From contig JBQTHE010000015.1 in the NCBI GenBank assembly GCA_052390115.1, forward strand, positions 8,793-72,792: a stretch of DNA of 64,000 nucleotides. Direction: 5' to 3'. Every line of letters begins with the position of its first letter. Positions within the stretch are counted from its first letter, which is position 1. Under the pieces are notes generated by a model. The model saw only the letters and a program-made list of their open reading frames with translations. It did not search any database and had not been told where the DNA came from. Below, piece after piece: positions 15,535-24,395 of this stretch. The stretch is from GCA-003244245 sp052390115 (GTDB taxonomy: Bacteria > Actinomycetota > Actinomycetes > Mycobacteriales > Pseudonocardiaceae). The position numbers were made by a program, and so were the translations under genes.

Positions 15535-16134
15535 TCACCGTTGTTCCAGGATGCGTTGTAGGGCGTCTAGGGCGCGGCTGGCGCTTGACTTCACGGTGCC
15601 GCGGCTTACGCCGGTGGCTGCGGCGATCTCCGCCTCGCTCATCCCCCCGTAGTAGCGCAACACCAGCACCTCGCGTTGCCGCGGGGGCAGCTGACCCATC
15701 GCCACCACCACCTCCTGGTGCTCGGTGGTGAGCATCGCCAGCGACTCCGCCGAGCGCGCGTTGGCCTGGTGTGGTGGGACGTAGCCGCGGGCGGTCTTAC
15801 GCCGGCGCAGCACCGAACGGGAGCCGTTGACCACAGCGGTGCGCAGGTAGCCCAGCGCGGCAGCCTCGTCACGCAGCCCCGACCAGTGCCGGTGCAGCCC
15901 GGTGAATGCCTCCTGCACGACGTCCTCGGCGGTGGCCGGTTCGTCTACCAGCAGGATCGCCAGACGAACCAGCCGCATCCGGTGCTGGCGGTAGAGGTCT
16001 TCTAGGGTCAGCGGTGCCTCGACGGCGGCAGGGGCGTCGTCGTCTAACCCGGCGTCCAGCACCCGCAGGTGGCCGAGGGTCATCTCGACCGACTGCTGCA
16101 CAGTCGCACGGTCCAGCGGTTCGTCGGGGGCCAC
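15535..16134 (-). CDS. SigE-family ECF RNA polymerase sigma factor
   Basis: This 199-residue protein has region 2 with LEDLYRQHRMRLVRLAILLV and DVVQEAFTGLHRHW, and region 4 with LPPRQREVLVLRYYGGMSEA and GVSRGTVKSSASRALDAL. These are hallmarks of the actinobacterial SigE subgroup. It directs core polymerase to a stress or envelope regulon that cannot be named. The start is taken at GTG 16134, but ATG at 16083 also works; upstream codons in the same frame are low-complexity. The small membrane protein downstream may belong to the same unit. Confidence 0.88.
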   Translation of the reverse strand: MAPDEPLDRATVQQSVEMTLGHLRVLDAGLDDDAPAAVEAPLTLEDLYRQHRMRLVRLAILLVDEPATAEDVVQEAFTGLHRHWSGLRDEAAALGYLRTAVVNGSRSVLRRRKTARGYVPPHQANARSAESLAMLTTEHQEVVVAMGQLPPRQREVLVLRYYGGMSEAEIAAATGVSRGTVKSSASRALDALQRILEQR

Positions 16135-16253
16135 CCTAGAAACGTACTTGCGGGCACGTGTGGCAGACACCGCGCCCGTCCGATCTCCTCTCGCTGGGCG
16201 GGTGAGCCATACTGCGGCACAACCCCATTGGCGAGTACCGGAGGTCAGCCACC

Positions 16254-17288
16254 ATGCCCATCGCGACGCCCGAGGTCTACAGCGAGATGCTGGACCGCGC
16301 GAAGACCGACCAGTTCGCCTATCCGGCAATCAACGTGACCTCATCGGAGACGCTGAACGCGGCACTGCGCGGGTTGGCCGAGGCTGAGAGTGACGGCATC
16401 GTGCAGCTGTCCACAGGTGGGTCGGAGTTCGCCTCGGGCGGCAAGGTCAAAGACATGGTCACCGGCTCAGTGGCGATGGCCGAGTTCGCCCAGGTGGTGG
16501 CCGCGAAGTACCCGGTCAACGTCGTGCTGCACACCGACCACTGCCCCGAGAACAAGCTCGACACCTTCGTCCGGCCGCTGATCGCCATCTCCCAGGAGCG
16601 GGTGGCCCGTGGCGAGCACCCGTTGTTCCAGTCCCATATGTGGGACGGATCGGCCACCGAGTTGCACCGCAACCTGGCCATCGCCGCGGAGCTGCTCGCC
16701 TCCTGCGTCAAGGCGAAGATCATCCTAGAGGTGGAGATCGGTGTCGTGGGCGGCGAGGAGGACGGCGTCGCCAACGAGATCAATGAGAAGCTCTACACCA
16801 CGGCTGAGGACTTCGAGCACACCGTCGATGCCCTCGGCGGCGGCGAGCAGGGCCGGTACTTGCTGGCCGCGACGTTCGGCAACGTGCATGGTGTGTACAA
16901 ACCAGGCAACGTGAAGCTACGCCCGGAGATCCTGCAGATGGGGCAGCAGGTCGCCGCCCGCAAGCTGGGTCTGCCCACCGGCGCCCAGCCGCTGGACCTG
17001 GTATTCCACGGCGGATCCGGCTCGCAGCTGGCGGAGATCCACCAGGCGCTCTCGTACGGGGTGATCAAAATGAACGTCGACACCGACACCCAGTACGCCT
17101 TCACCCGCCCGATCGCCGCGCACATGTTCACCAACTACGACGGGGTGCTCAAGGTCGACGGCGAGGTCGGCAACAAGAAGGTCTACGACCCGCGCTCCTA
17201 CCTCAAGATAGCCGAGCAGTCGATGGCCGCCCGGGTCGCGCAGGCCTGCGAGGACCTCCGCTCCGCGGGCCGCACCCTGGCCGGTTAG
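16254..17288 (+). CDS. fbaA: Class II fructose-bisphosphate aldolase
   Basis: This 344-residue glycolytic and gluconeogenic enzyme cleaves fructose 1,6-bisphosphate with a zinc ion. Visible motifs are VVLHTDHCPENKLD (zinc and catalytic aspartate region, near residue 95), ILEVEIGVVGGEEDGV (near residue 160), TFGNVHGVYKPGN (histidine ligand) and FHGGSGS (phosphate binding). It is full length for the family. A clear ribosome site (GGAGG) precedes the ATG. DUF3151 and purA follow nearby, as in mycobacteria. Confidence 0.96.
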   Translation: MPIATPEVYSEMLDRAKTDQFAYPAINVTSSETLNAALRGLAEAESDGIVQLSTGGSEFASGGKVKDMVTGSVAMAEFAQVVAAKYPVNVVLHTDHCPENKLDTFVRPLIAISQERVARGEHPLFQSHMWDGSATELHRNLAIAAELLASCVKAKIILEVEIGVVGGEEDGVANEINEKLYTTAEDFEHTVDALGGGEQGRYLLAATFGNVHGVYKPGNVKLRPEILQMGQQVAARKLGLPTGAQPLDLVFHGGSGSQLAEIHQALSYGVIKMNVDTDTQYAFTRPIAAHMFTNYDGVLKVDGEVGNKKVYDPRSYLKIAEQSMAARVAQACEDLRSAGRTLAG

Positions 17289-17407
17289 TAGCCCTTCAAG
17301 AGCTACCAACCCCAGTCACCACTGCACTTAACTACTACCAACCCCGGCCGACGAGTGTGCGCGGACGCATCGGCCGAGGCGTCGCGGCACCACAGGAGGA
17401 CGAAGCG

Positions 17408-17824
17408 ATGAGCCTGCACGGCAACCTGCTGGGACCCAACCCGACGCTGCTGCCCGAGCAGCCCGACGCCGAGGCGGCTCTCGCGGCGGCGAACGACCCG
17501 GCGACGGCGGCCGCCGCCCACCCTGAGTTCCCCGCCGCTTGGGCGGCCCTGGCCGAACGGGCCCTCGACGAGGGCGATGCCGTCGCTGGCTACGCCTTCG
17601 CCCGCACCGGCTACCACCGCAGCCTGGACCAGCTCCGCCGCGCCGGTTGGAAAGGTCACGGGTCGGTGCCGTGGTCACATGTCCCCAACCGGGGTTTCCT
17701 GCGAGCACTTGCCGCGCTGGCCCGAGCGGCCGCCGAGATCGGCGAGGACCCCGAGGCTCGGCGGTGCCGGGACTTCCTCGACGAATGCGATCCGGCCGCG
17801 GCCGATGCCCTCGGGCTGGGCTGA
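17408..17824 (+). CDS. DUF3151 family protein
   Basis: This is a 138-residue soluble protein. The start MSLHGNLLGPNPTLLPEQPD and the central AGWKGHGSVPWSHVPNRGF are typical of DUF3151, a single-copy actinobacterial family found beside fba. It is mostly helical and alanine-rich. Its role is unknown. ATG at 17408 follows GGAGG-ACGAAGCG, a good ribosome site, and an upstream in-frame start lacks one. Confidence 0.88.
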   Translation: MSLHGNLLGPNPTLLPEQPDAEAALAAANDPATAAAAHPEFPAAWAALAERALDEGDAVAGYAFARTGYHRSLDQLRRAGWKGHGSVPWSHVPNRGFLRALAALARAAAEIGEDPEARRCRDFLDECDPAAADALGLG

Positions 17825-17836
17825 CCGCGGGCGACC

Positions 17837-17902
17837 GTGCACGACGGCGCGACACACCGAGCACAAGCGCCCGACACACCGGGCATGAAGGCCGGACACG
17901 CC
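17837..17902 (-). repeat. 22-bp tandem repeat array, site 3
   Basis: Three full units, exactly 22 bp each (17881-17902, 17859-17880, 17837-17858 in minus-strand order), follow a ten-base C-rich run after the TAA stop of the minus-strand gene at 17913. The first unit begins GGCGTGTC and the next two GGTGTGTC. Confidence 0.88.
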
Positions 17903-17912
17903 GGGGTGGGGG

Positions 17913-18581
17913 TTAGCCTGGGCTCCGGATCAGCTGCCAGTCATCGGTGTGCCGGTACCAGGTCCAGCGGTCGGTGGTGCGGTCTGCGACGCCGTCGCGC
18001 CACACACCGGTCGGCTGGCAGCCCAGTTGCACGGCACGCCCGGCGGCCTGGCGCACAGCGCGGCGCCCGAGCAGTCCGCGACGCACCACCCGGACCACCA
18101 AGCCGTGCGCGTGGTCCGGCACCACCTCCAGCCGGGCGGCCTGCCCGCGCAACACCACCTCGTCGTCGCAGTAGGCCACTCCGTTAAGCGGCCGTACGAC
18201 CCCGAGCCCCACGAGCACCCCACCCGCGTCGTCACGCACCAGTGGCACCCGATCCGGCGCACCCCGCAGCGCGAGCGAGGCCGCCGCCGCGGGCACCACC
18301 GGCAGGCCCCAGAGCCGGGCCACCACCGACGTGGCTGAGGAAGGCACGTAACCTACCGGCACCGCCCTCAGGATCGAGGTGCGCAGCAGCCGCAGTAGCA
18401 CCGCGGCAAGGTCGGCGTCGGTGCCGCAGACCACCAGGCGCCGACCGTCCAGCCCGGCCAGTGGCTCGTCGAGCTCCCCACGCCCAGGACGGGCCGGCAC
18501 CGCGGCCACGACCCCGGCCTCCCCAGCACCGGGCCACCGGGCGGACCCGCAGGTCAGCACCACAGCCCCGACCACATCCAC
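17913..18581 (-). CDS. Conserved protein, possibly with a diacylglycerol-kinase-like fold
   Basis: This is a 222-residue protein at the position of Rv0358-like genes between fba and purA. The segment RRLVVCGTDADLAAVLLRLL followed by VPVGYVPSSATSVVARLWGLP resembles the nucleotide-binding part of diacylglycerol kinase domains (the usual GGDGT is CGTDA here). The expected Mg and ATP residues are not intact, so any kinase activity is doubtful. It is divergent from purA, 65 bases away. The C-terminus ends with WTWYRHTDDWQLIR. Confidence 0.6.
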   Translation of the reverse strand: MDVVGAVVLTCGSARWPGAGEAGVVAAVPARPGRGELDEPLAGLDGRRLVVCGTDADLAAVLLRLLRTSILRAVPVGYVPSSATSVVARLWGLPVVPAAAASLALRGAPDRVPLVRDDAGGVLVGLGVVRPLNGVAYCDDEVVLRGQAARLEVVPDHAHGLVVRVVRRGLLGRRAVRQAAGRAVQLGCQPTGVWRDGVADRTTDRWTWYRHTDDWQLIRSPG

Positions 18582-18646
18582 CTCCTGGGGGCTACGCTCG
18601 GTCAGCGCAGCAGCGCGTCACATCCCCACCGTTGTTGGAGTACCAC

Positions 18647-19930
18647 ATGCCGGCGATCGTGCTGATCGGCGCCCAGTGGGGCGACGAGGGCAAAGGCAAG
18701 GCCACCGACCTGCTCGGCGAGCGGGTCCAGTGGGTGGTGCGCTACCAGGGGGGCAACAACGCGGGTCACACCGTAGTTCTGCCCGACGGGCAGAACTACG
18801 CGCTGCACCTCATCCCGTCGGGCATCCTCACCCCGGGCGTGACCAACGTCATCGGCAACGGCGTCGTGGTGGATCCTGGCGTGCTGCTCGACGAGCTGGC
18901 CGGCCTTGAAGCCAGAAACGTGGACACCGAGCGGCTGCTGATCTCCGCCGACACACACTTGATCATGCCGTACCACGTCGCGATCGACCGGGTCACCGAG
19001 CGCTACCTGGGCAAGGCCAAGATCGGTACCACTGGGCGCGGCATCGGTCCCGCCTACCAGGACAAGGTGGCCCGGGTGGGGGTTCGGGCCCAGGACCTGC
19101 TGGACGAAAAGATCCTGCGGCAGAAGGTCGAGTCTGCGCTGGAGTTCAAGAACCAGGTGCTGGTCAAGGTCTACAACCGGCGCGCGCTGGACGCCGAGCA
19201 GGTGGTGGACACCGTGCTCGACCAGGGCGCGCACTTCGCGCACCGGATCGCCGACACCCGGTTGCTGCTCGACCAGGCGCTGCGGCGTGGTGAGACGGTG
19301 CTGCTGGAGGGTAGCCAAGGCACCCTGCTCGACGTCGATCACGGCACCTACCCGTTCGTCACCTCCTCCAATCCGACCGCGGGCGGCGCCTGCGCCGGGT
19401 CGGGCATCGGCCCCACGAAGATCACCGCCGTGGTGGGGATCCTCAAGGCCTACACCACCCGGGTCGGCTCGGGACCGTTCCCCACCGAGCTGCACGACGC
19501 CATGGGCGAGCGGCTACGCAAAGCCGGCGGGGAGATCGGGGTCACCACCGGACGACCTCGGCGGGTAGGTTGGTTCGACGCGGTGATCGGGCGCTACGCG
19601 GCCCGGGTAAACGGGATCACCGACTTCTTCCTGACCAAGCTCGATGTGCTGTCCGGGCTGGACACCGTGCCGGTCTGCGTGGCCTACGAAGTCGACGGCA
19701 AGCGCACTGACGAGATGCCGATGACCCAGACCGACCTGCACCACGCGGTACCGGTGTACGAGGAGCTGCCCGGCTGGTGGGAGGACCTGTCCCGGTGCCG
19801 CACCCTCGACCAGCTACCCGCCAACGCCCGCGCCTACGTCGCGCGACTAGAAGAGCTATGTGGAGCCCGGATCTCAGCCATCGGTGTCGGCCCCGGCCGC
19901 GACCAGACGATCGCGCTTCGCACACCGTAA
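18647..19930 (+). CDS. purA: Adenylosuccinate synthase
   Basis: This 427-residue enzyme uses GTP to join IMP and aspartate, the first step from IMP to AMP. Key motifs: GAQWGDEGKGKATDLL (P-loop with the catalytic Asp and Lys, residues 6-21), NNAGHTVV with the catalytic His (near 41), EGSQGTLLDVDHGTYPFVTS (near 220), TTGRPRRVGWFD and the guanine-recognition TKLD. Length is standard. ATG at 18647 is chosen by the conserved start; upstream codons in frame are antisense to the previous gene. purD and purB are also in this window, but not in an operon with it. Confidence 0.97.
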   Translation: MPAIVLIGAQWGDEGKGKATDLLGERVQWVVRYQGGNNAGHTVVLPDGQNYALHLIPSGILTPGVTNVIGNGVVVDPGVLLDELAGLEARNVDTERLLISADTHLIMPYHVAIDRVTERYLGKAKIGTTGRGIGPAYQDKVARVGVRAQDLLDEKILRQKVESALEFKNQVLVKVYNRRALDAEQVVDTVLDQGAHFAHRIADTRLLLDQALRRGETVLLEGSQGTLLDVDHGTYPFVTSSNPTAGGACAGSGIGPTKITAVVGILKAYTTRVGSGPFPTELHDAMGERLRKAGGEIGVTTGRPRRVGWFDAVIGRYAARVNGITDFFLTKLDVLSGLDTVPVCVAYEVDGKRTDEMPMTQTDLHHAVPVYEELPGWWEDLSRCRTLDQLPANARAYVARLEELCGARISAIGVGPGRDQTIALRTP

Positions 19931-19964
19931 CGATGGACAGCCTGTGCAGCGCGAACTCTATCGG

Positions 19965-20036
19965 CCGACTTTGGTGGCGTAGGGCTCCCAGAAGATCCTC
20001 CATGAGGGCGACCAGCGACCTGACGACCGTCATGAG
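19965..20036 (-). pseudogene. Decayed copy of the 3' end of the neighbouring nucleotidyltransferase gene
   Basis: On the minus strand this stretch encodes TVVRSLVALMEDLL, aligned with TIVESLVTLVDDLL at the C-terminus of the gene at 20090-20923. The nucleotide match is about 70 percent by eye over 55 bases. It is a remnant of a second copy, indicating past duplication or exchange of the module next to purA. Confidence 0.5.
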
Positions 20037-20089
20037 ATGAGCACCCGGCAACGAGTTGCTGGCCCATACCCTTCGCTCACAGGTCCTGA

Positions 20090-20923
20090 CTATCGGCGGA
20101 CTTGCTGGTAGGAGACCAGAAGGTCATCGACGAGCGTGACCAGCGACTCGACGATGGTTTCAGGATCGGCCAAGCCGGCGACGGCTCGCGCCGCGAGTGT
20201 TGCCAGCGGCCCTCGGCGATCGCGTCCATGTTCCATGAGCGAGGACATCGCCGTGCGCGTGACGTCGCCGGCGAGTGGATCTTCGGCCAGGGTCGTGAGC
20301 CGGTCGCCAAGCGGCGAGGTCTCACAGGCCTGCAGCAGGCGCAGCACATCAAGCCCGTCCTTCGGCTGGAGCCGTTGTGGCTGTCCACGGCGCTCTTCGA
20401 CTTTGATGACTTTGGCAACCAGGAGCGCAGCTGGTCCGGCCACTCGAATCACGTGGCTGCGGTCGTCCCCGTTGTCGAGCGCCCTCAACTTCTGCTGCTC
20501 ATTGTCCACTAAGGCCGGCTCAAGTCCGGTTGTGCGGCGGGCAACTCGATTGCCATGGACTGGAAGCCGAGCACCGCGACGTCCACCTGATCCGCTCAAT
20601 GCCTCGGGGACCATAAGGTCGACCGCCACACCGCCAGCCCCACGCCACATCCCGGGGTCCCTGCCTGGTGTGAATCCTGAACCGCACAGGGCTTCCTCGA
20701 GTAACGGCTTGTCGCGGAGCCGATCTGGCGCAAGGGCAATGTCAGCGTCGGTAGTGGTTGGGGCCACGGTGAGGTCGGCGTCCCCGGTGTGGAGATAGAC
20801 GGCCTGCGCCCCGACGAGTACGACGGCGTCGCGATGCGGCCCCAGAGCGTCGAGTGCATCAAGCAATACACACCGAGCAAGCACATACTCCACGGGAAGT
20901 CGAGGCATGTTCATCGATTCCAC
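20090..20923 (-). CDS. Nucleotidyltransferase-fold protein, AbiEii toxin-like
   Basis: This 277-residue protein has a nucleotidyltransferase-like start: VVLVGAQAVYLHTG then TTDADIAL, where the paired aspartates would bind metal. The C-terminal half is helical. With the preceding gene it resembles AbiE-type toxin-antitoxin or phage-defence pairs, in which the transferase modifies tRNA or another target. Its start overlaps the partner gene by 13 bases; ATGs at 20914 and 20908 are alternatives. Its codon choice looks less GC-biased than its neighbours, suggesting acquisition. The substrate is unknown. Confidence 0.65.
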   Translation of the reverse strand: MESMNMPRLPVEYVLARCVLLDALDALGPHRDAVVLVGAQAVYLHTGDADLTVAPTTTDADIALAPDRLRDKPLLEEALCGSGFTPGRDPGMWRGAGGVAVDLMVPEALSGSGGRRGARLPVHGNRVARRTTGLEPALVDNEQQKLRALDNGDDRSHVIRVAGPAALLVAKVIKVEERRGQPQRLQPKDGLDVLRLLQACETSPLGDRLTTLAEDPLAGDVTRTAMSSLMEHGRDRRGPLATLAARAVAGLADPETIVESLVTLVDDLLVSYQQVRR

Positions 20924-22026
20924 TCCGGGTCCTGCCGTCCCAGAGCATCAACGAGTTGGCTGCCCTCTTCGGGCGACCTACCAGGGCCGGTGAGCAGGTC
21001 CACGACGGCCTGGCTGGCACTCACGTACTGCAGCCCGTCACGCATCGTCGTACCACGGTAGACGACGTCATCAAACGGCTCGACCAGCAGCACGTTTGCG
21101 CCCCGCTCCGCCCGTCGGAGCTCGAGGCTGCGCTGTGCGGAAACCGCATCGGGCACGAAGATCACGGGCAGTACGAGAGGGGCCACGCCTACCTGATCTG
21201 CGGGTAGGTACGCCTTCGCCGCAGCCGACCCTGTCACTGCGTACTTTCCTTGGTGACGGGCCAGTCCCTCCAGCAGGCGGTTGATACCCCGCGGAGCCAA
21301 GACCGAGACGGCGTGGTTGGTTGTGGTAAGCCCGTAGTCTTGGGCCCACCGGCGGACAAGTGACTGTTTCCGTACGGAGGCTACGGCGCCTGCGGGATCG
21401 CGGTCGACGAGTGCATCGCGTACAAGCAGGTCGAGTACTCGCGAGCTGGTCGCCGGTCCGACCTTCGCCTCTGCTGCCAGCGCCCGCACGCCTAGCCGCC
21501 CGGTTCCGTCCAGGATGGTGCGTACGACCCGAGCCGCTGCGGGGCCCCGAAGTGACTGCAGACGTCGGTTGTCAGGTTCCGCGTACGGACTCCTTGTTGC
21601 GCCGGGGCGGTCGATGAACAGACTCGGCCGCTCAAACTGCACACGCATGTTTCCCGTCGCGTCGAACCATCCGGCACCTGCCTCCGCTAGCCGTTCGCGC
21701 GCCAGGGGAGACAGGTAAGGGGCAGCGACAACAGCTAACTGTTCCTGCCCTATCCCGCCGCTCTCGCGTTGCTGGTACACCTTGATCTGGTTCAGCGCAG
21801 CAGCCACGTCCCGGGGCTCTACCGCGCGCTTGATCTCCATGAGAACGCGGGCACGACTACGGTCAGGGCCCGTTAGCTCGAACACAGCGTCGATGCCGCG
21901 GTCACCACCCGAGTGGGGCTCGACCGTCAGTGTCCAGCTGACGGGAAGGATGGAGCGCAGCTGCTGCTCAAAGGAATTCAGTAGCTCTGTTCCGCTAGGG
22001 AAATCGTTCCGCGCCACGTGGAACAC
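20911..22026 (-). CDS. AbiEi antitoxin-like winged-helix protein
   Basis: This 371-residue protein has an N-terminal part with a restriction-endonuclease-like strand pattern (VLMEIKRAVEPRDVAAALNQ), then AGAGWFDATGNMRVQF, and a helix-turn-helix region (ALAAEAKVGPATSSRVLDLL, near residue 190). The C-terminal part ends with a segment similar to AbiEi-type proteins. It is predicted to repress the operon and neutralise the overlapping downstream nucleotidyltransferase. The start is a GTG a few bases after a TAGGAT box, probably leaderless. Two direct GGAACAC words lie at the start. Confidence 0.6.
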   Translation of the reverse strand: MFHVARNDFPSGTELLNSFEQQLRSILPVSWTLTVEPHSGGDRGIDAVFELTGPDRSRARVLMEIKRAVEPRDVAAALNQIKVYQQRESGGIGQEQLAVVAAPYLSPLARERLAEAGAGWFDATGNMRVQFERPSLFIDRPGATRSPYAEPDNRRLQSLRGPAAARVVRTILDGTGRLGVRALAAEAKVGPATSSRVLDLLVRDALVDRDPAGAVASVRKQSLVRRWAQDYGLTTTNHAVSVLAPRGINRLLEGLARHQGKYAVTGSAAAKAYLPADQVGVAPLVLPVIFVPDAVSAQRSLELRRAERGANVLLVEPFDDVVYRGTTMRDGLQYVSASQAVVDLLTGPGRSPEEGSQLVDALGRQDPEWNR

Positions 22027-22043
22027 GTTATCCTACGGAACAC
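22020..22043. promoter_or_regulatory. Direct repeats at the AbiE-like operon start
   Basis: GGAACAC occurs at 22020-22026 and 22037-22043, with start-to-start spacing of 17 bases, flanking the minus-strand TAGGAT box and the GTG start. The arrangement suits binding of a repressor such as the encoded winged-helix protein. Confidence 0.45.
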
Positions 22044-22094
22044 TATGGCGCCAACCACAAGAGACCATCATCTGACAGGTCAGCGGCCCTGTCG

Positions 22095-23663
22095 TCAGCG
22101 GCTGAGCATGGCCTCCTCCAGGTCGAGCTCGTGCAACGTCCGCGACAGCACTTCGTCGTTGATGCGGCCGGCGTCGCGCAATGAGATCAGCGTCTGCCGC
22201 TCTGCCGCGAGCATCTCCAGCCGCAACCGGCGGTAGATGACGCTGGGGGCCTCGCCGAGCTCGGTTTCCGGGCGACCCAGCCGCTCCCAGACACTGTGGC
22301 TACGGTGCTCGGCGGCCTTGCGCAACCGGGTGGTCACCGACTGCGGCGCCCCGTCCGAGGCGCTCTCCAACCGGGCCAGGGCGGCCTCCGTCGCGATGTG
22401 GATCGCCTCCGCTTCGGCCAGCGCGTCGCCGTGAGACTCGCGGCCCTCAACCCCGAGGCGGCGGATCACCCAGGGCAGCGTGAGGCCGTGCAGCAGCAGG
22501 GTCCCAACGGTGACGACGAAAGCCAGAAAGATGATCTCGGATCGACCTGGGAACGGAGCGCCGGAGTTGGTGAACAGCGGGATCGAGAACGCCGCGGCCA
22601 GGGTGACCACGCCGCGCATCCCCGCCCACGAGATCACGGCCGGAACCTGCCACGGCGGCACCGGGTTCCGGGCACTCACCCGGCTGAACAGCGCTCGCGG
22701 CAGGTAGGTCGCCGGGAACACCCATACCGCCCTGGCCACAATCACCGTGGCGAGTACAGCGGCCGCGGCGATCAGCAGCGGGCCGACGTCACCCACGCCG
22801 CGCACCACTGCCGGCAGCTGCAACCCGATCAGCGCGAAGACGAACGCCTCGAGCACGGTGTCCGCTGCCCGCCACACCGCCTGGTCCTGTAGCCGAGTGG
22901 CGTAACCAGCCTGGGGGGCGTGGTGGCCCAGATACAGCCCCGTCACCACCACCGCGAGCACCCCGGAGAAGTGCACCTGTTCCGCCAGGGCGTAGGCCGC
23001 GAAGGGCACCACCAGCCCCAACGCGCTCTCCAGCCTGGCGTCACGCAGCCGCAACCGCACCTGGTGCACCACCCGACCCAGCACCGCACCCAGCGCCACG
23101 CCACCCACCCCGACGAGCAGGAACTCGCCCAGCCCGGACCAGAGCGAGAAGCTGGCTCCGACACCTGCCGCCACCGCAACCCGCAACGCGGTGAGCGCGG
23201 TGGCGTCGTTGAACAAGCTCTCTCCGGCCAGCACCGTCATCACCCGCCGGGGCAGCCCCAGGCGCCGCCCGATGGCCACCGCAGACACCGCATCGGGCGG
23301 GGCGACCACGGCTCCGAGCGCCAGCGCGGCGGGCAGCGGCAGGCCCGGGACCAACCACCAGGCGACCAGCCCGACGCACGCGGTGGTGAACAGCACCAGC
23401 CCGACGGCCAGCAGCGCGATCGGCCGGATGTTCGCCCTGATCTGGATGGTCGAGCTGTCCAGCGCGGCGGAGTACAGCAGCGGCGGCAGGATGGCGTACA
23501 GCACCAGATCAGGATTGAGCTGGTAGTCCGGGACGCCGGGAATCGCGGAGATGGCCAAGCCGGCGACGACCAGCGCCAGCGGCGCGGGCAGACTGAACCG
23601 GCGACTTACCGCGGTCACCGCGAGCGCACCGAGCACCAACAGGATCAGCGGTAAACCGTCCAT
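22095..23663 (-). CDS. Na+/H+ antiporter, CPA1 family
   Basis: This 522-residue membrane protein exchanges sodium (or potassium) for protons. About 12 helices occupy the first 400 residues. The ion-binding region shows GAVVAPPDAVSAVAIGRRLG and GESLFNDATALTA, both typical of CPA1. A cytoplasmic C-terminal tail of about 120 residues is charged and helical (AEAEAIHIATEAALARLESA). ATG at 23663 starts directly with the first helix. A UBP zinc-finger gene lies divergently 55 bases away; in other actinomycetes such a finger is fused to or encoded with these antiporters. Confidence 0.92.
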   Translation of the reverse strand: MDGLPLILLVLGALAVTAVSRRFSLPAPLALVVAGLAISAIPGVPDYQLNPDLVLYAILPPLLYSAALDSSTIQIRANIRPIALLAVGLVLFTTACVGLVAWWLVPGLPLPAALALGAVVAPPDAVSAVAIGRRLGLPRRVMTVLAGESLFNDATALTALRVAVAAGVGASFSLWSGLGEFLLVGVGGVALGAVLGRVVHQVRLRLRDARLESALGLVVPFAAYALAEQVHFSGVLAVVVTGLYLGHHAPQAGYATRLQDQAVWRAADTVLEAFVFALIGLQLPAVVRGVGDVGPLLIAAAAVLATVIVARAVWVFPATYLPRALFSRVSARNPVPPWQVPAVISWAGMRGVVTLAAAFSIPLFTNSGAPFPGRSEIIFLAFVVTVGTLLLHGLTLPWVIRRLGVEGRESHGDALAEAEAIHIATEAALARLESASDGAPQSVTTRLRKAAEHRSHSVWERLGRPETELGEAPSVIYRRLRLEMLAAERQTLISLRDAGRINDEVLSRTLHELDLEEAMLSR

Positions 23664-23718
23664 GGCGCCAGGATGCACTGTGGGATATCAGGGATATCAG
23701 CGCTGGGAGGTATCAGTG

Positions 23719-23982
23719 ATGACCTGTGAACACGTGGAGCGGTTACCCAGCCCGGCGCCCAAGCCGCCGGACCCGGCAGCGTGCAGCGACTGCACCGCGC
23801 TGGGTGAGTCGGTGTGGGCGCATCTACGATTGTGCCTGAGCTGCGGGCATGTGGCCTGCTGCGACTCCAGCCCGCACCGGCACGCCACCGTGCACTACTA
23901 CCGCAGCGACCACCCGGTGATGCAGTCCGCCGAACCAGGCGAGAGCTGGCGATGGTGCTACCTGGACAAGCGGCTGGTGTGA
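23719..23982 (+). CDS. UBP-type zinc finger protein
   Basis: This 87-residue protein consists of one zf-UBP domain with CSDCTALGESVWAHLRLCLS, CGHVACCDSSPHRHATVHY and HPVMQSAEPGESWRWCYLD, which supply the cysteine and histidine ligands. In eukaryotes the fold binds the ubiquitin C-terminus. In bacteria lacking ubiquitin the role is unknown, though the link to Na+/H+ antiporters is recurrent. The upstream region has the word GATATCAG twice and GGTATCAG once, possible regulator sites. ATG at 23719 or GTG at 23716 could start it. Confidence 0.85.
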   Translation: MTCEHVERLPSPAPKPPDPAACSDCTALGESVWAHLRLCLSCGHVACCDSSPHRHATVHYYRSDHPVMQSAEPGESWRWCYLDKRLV

Positions 23983-24049
23983 GCACAGCGCTGGCGCCCG
24001 GGGTGAGCGGGCGCCAGCGCAGGCGGGGACTCCTAGAGCGGTGCGGTGA

Positions 24050-24259
24050 TCAGACGACGGTGTCAAGTGCTCCACTCTTTGCTTGGGTGAGCAGGTCTCC
24101 GAACTGCTCGGCGCTCATCCGGACCCGGGAACCGAAGTCATCGGTGAGCACGATGCGCTGCTCGGGCGGGGCGGATTCGTCGACGAACAGCTGCGGGCAA
24201 CCGCAGCCACACTGGCCGCAGAAGGTGGCGAGCGGCTGCAACGGATCGATCGTGGGCAT
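24050..24259 (-). CDS. Small cysteine-motif protein divergent from an XRE regulator
   Basis: This 69-residue protein has FCGQCGCGCPQLFVDE, four closely spaced cysteines likely to bind a metal or iron-sulfur centre, and then a strand-rich tail (QRIVLTDDFGSRVRMSAEQF). Small proteins of this kind recur beside helix-turn-helix regulators in actinomycetes. The ATG at 24259 is preferred; an upstream in-frame start adds only basic residues. Function unknown. Confidence 0.65.
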   Translation of the reverse strand: MPTIDPLQPLATFCGQCGCGCPQLFVDESAPPEQRIVLTDDFGSRVRMSAEQFGDLLTQAKSGALDTVV

Positions 24260-24395
24260 GGCGAACCTCCGGTGTCTTTGCCTGACCAACCGAATGTACT
24301 TGCCTAGCTACAATTCGCGAGACCCCCTCATCAGGTGGCAACTGCAGGTAACTTCTAACCGCAAGTAACCATCAATCACGGACCCGGAGGGCACG

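Noticed and set aside
18242..18646. Extended N-terminus of PurA
   Set aside because: The added residues are proline/arginine-rich and antisense to the divergent gene. PurA proteins begin at the conserved MPAIVLIGAQWGDEGKGK start.
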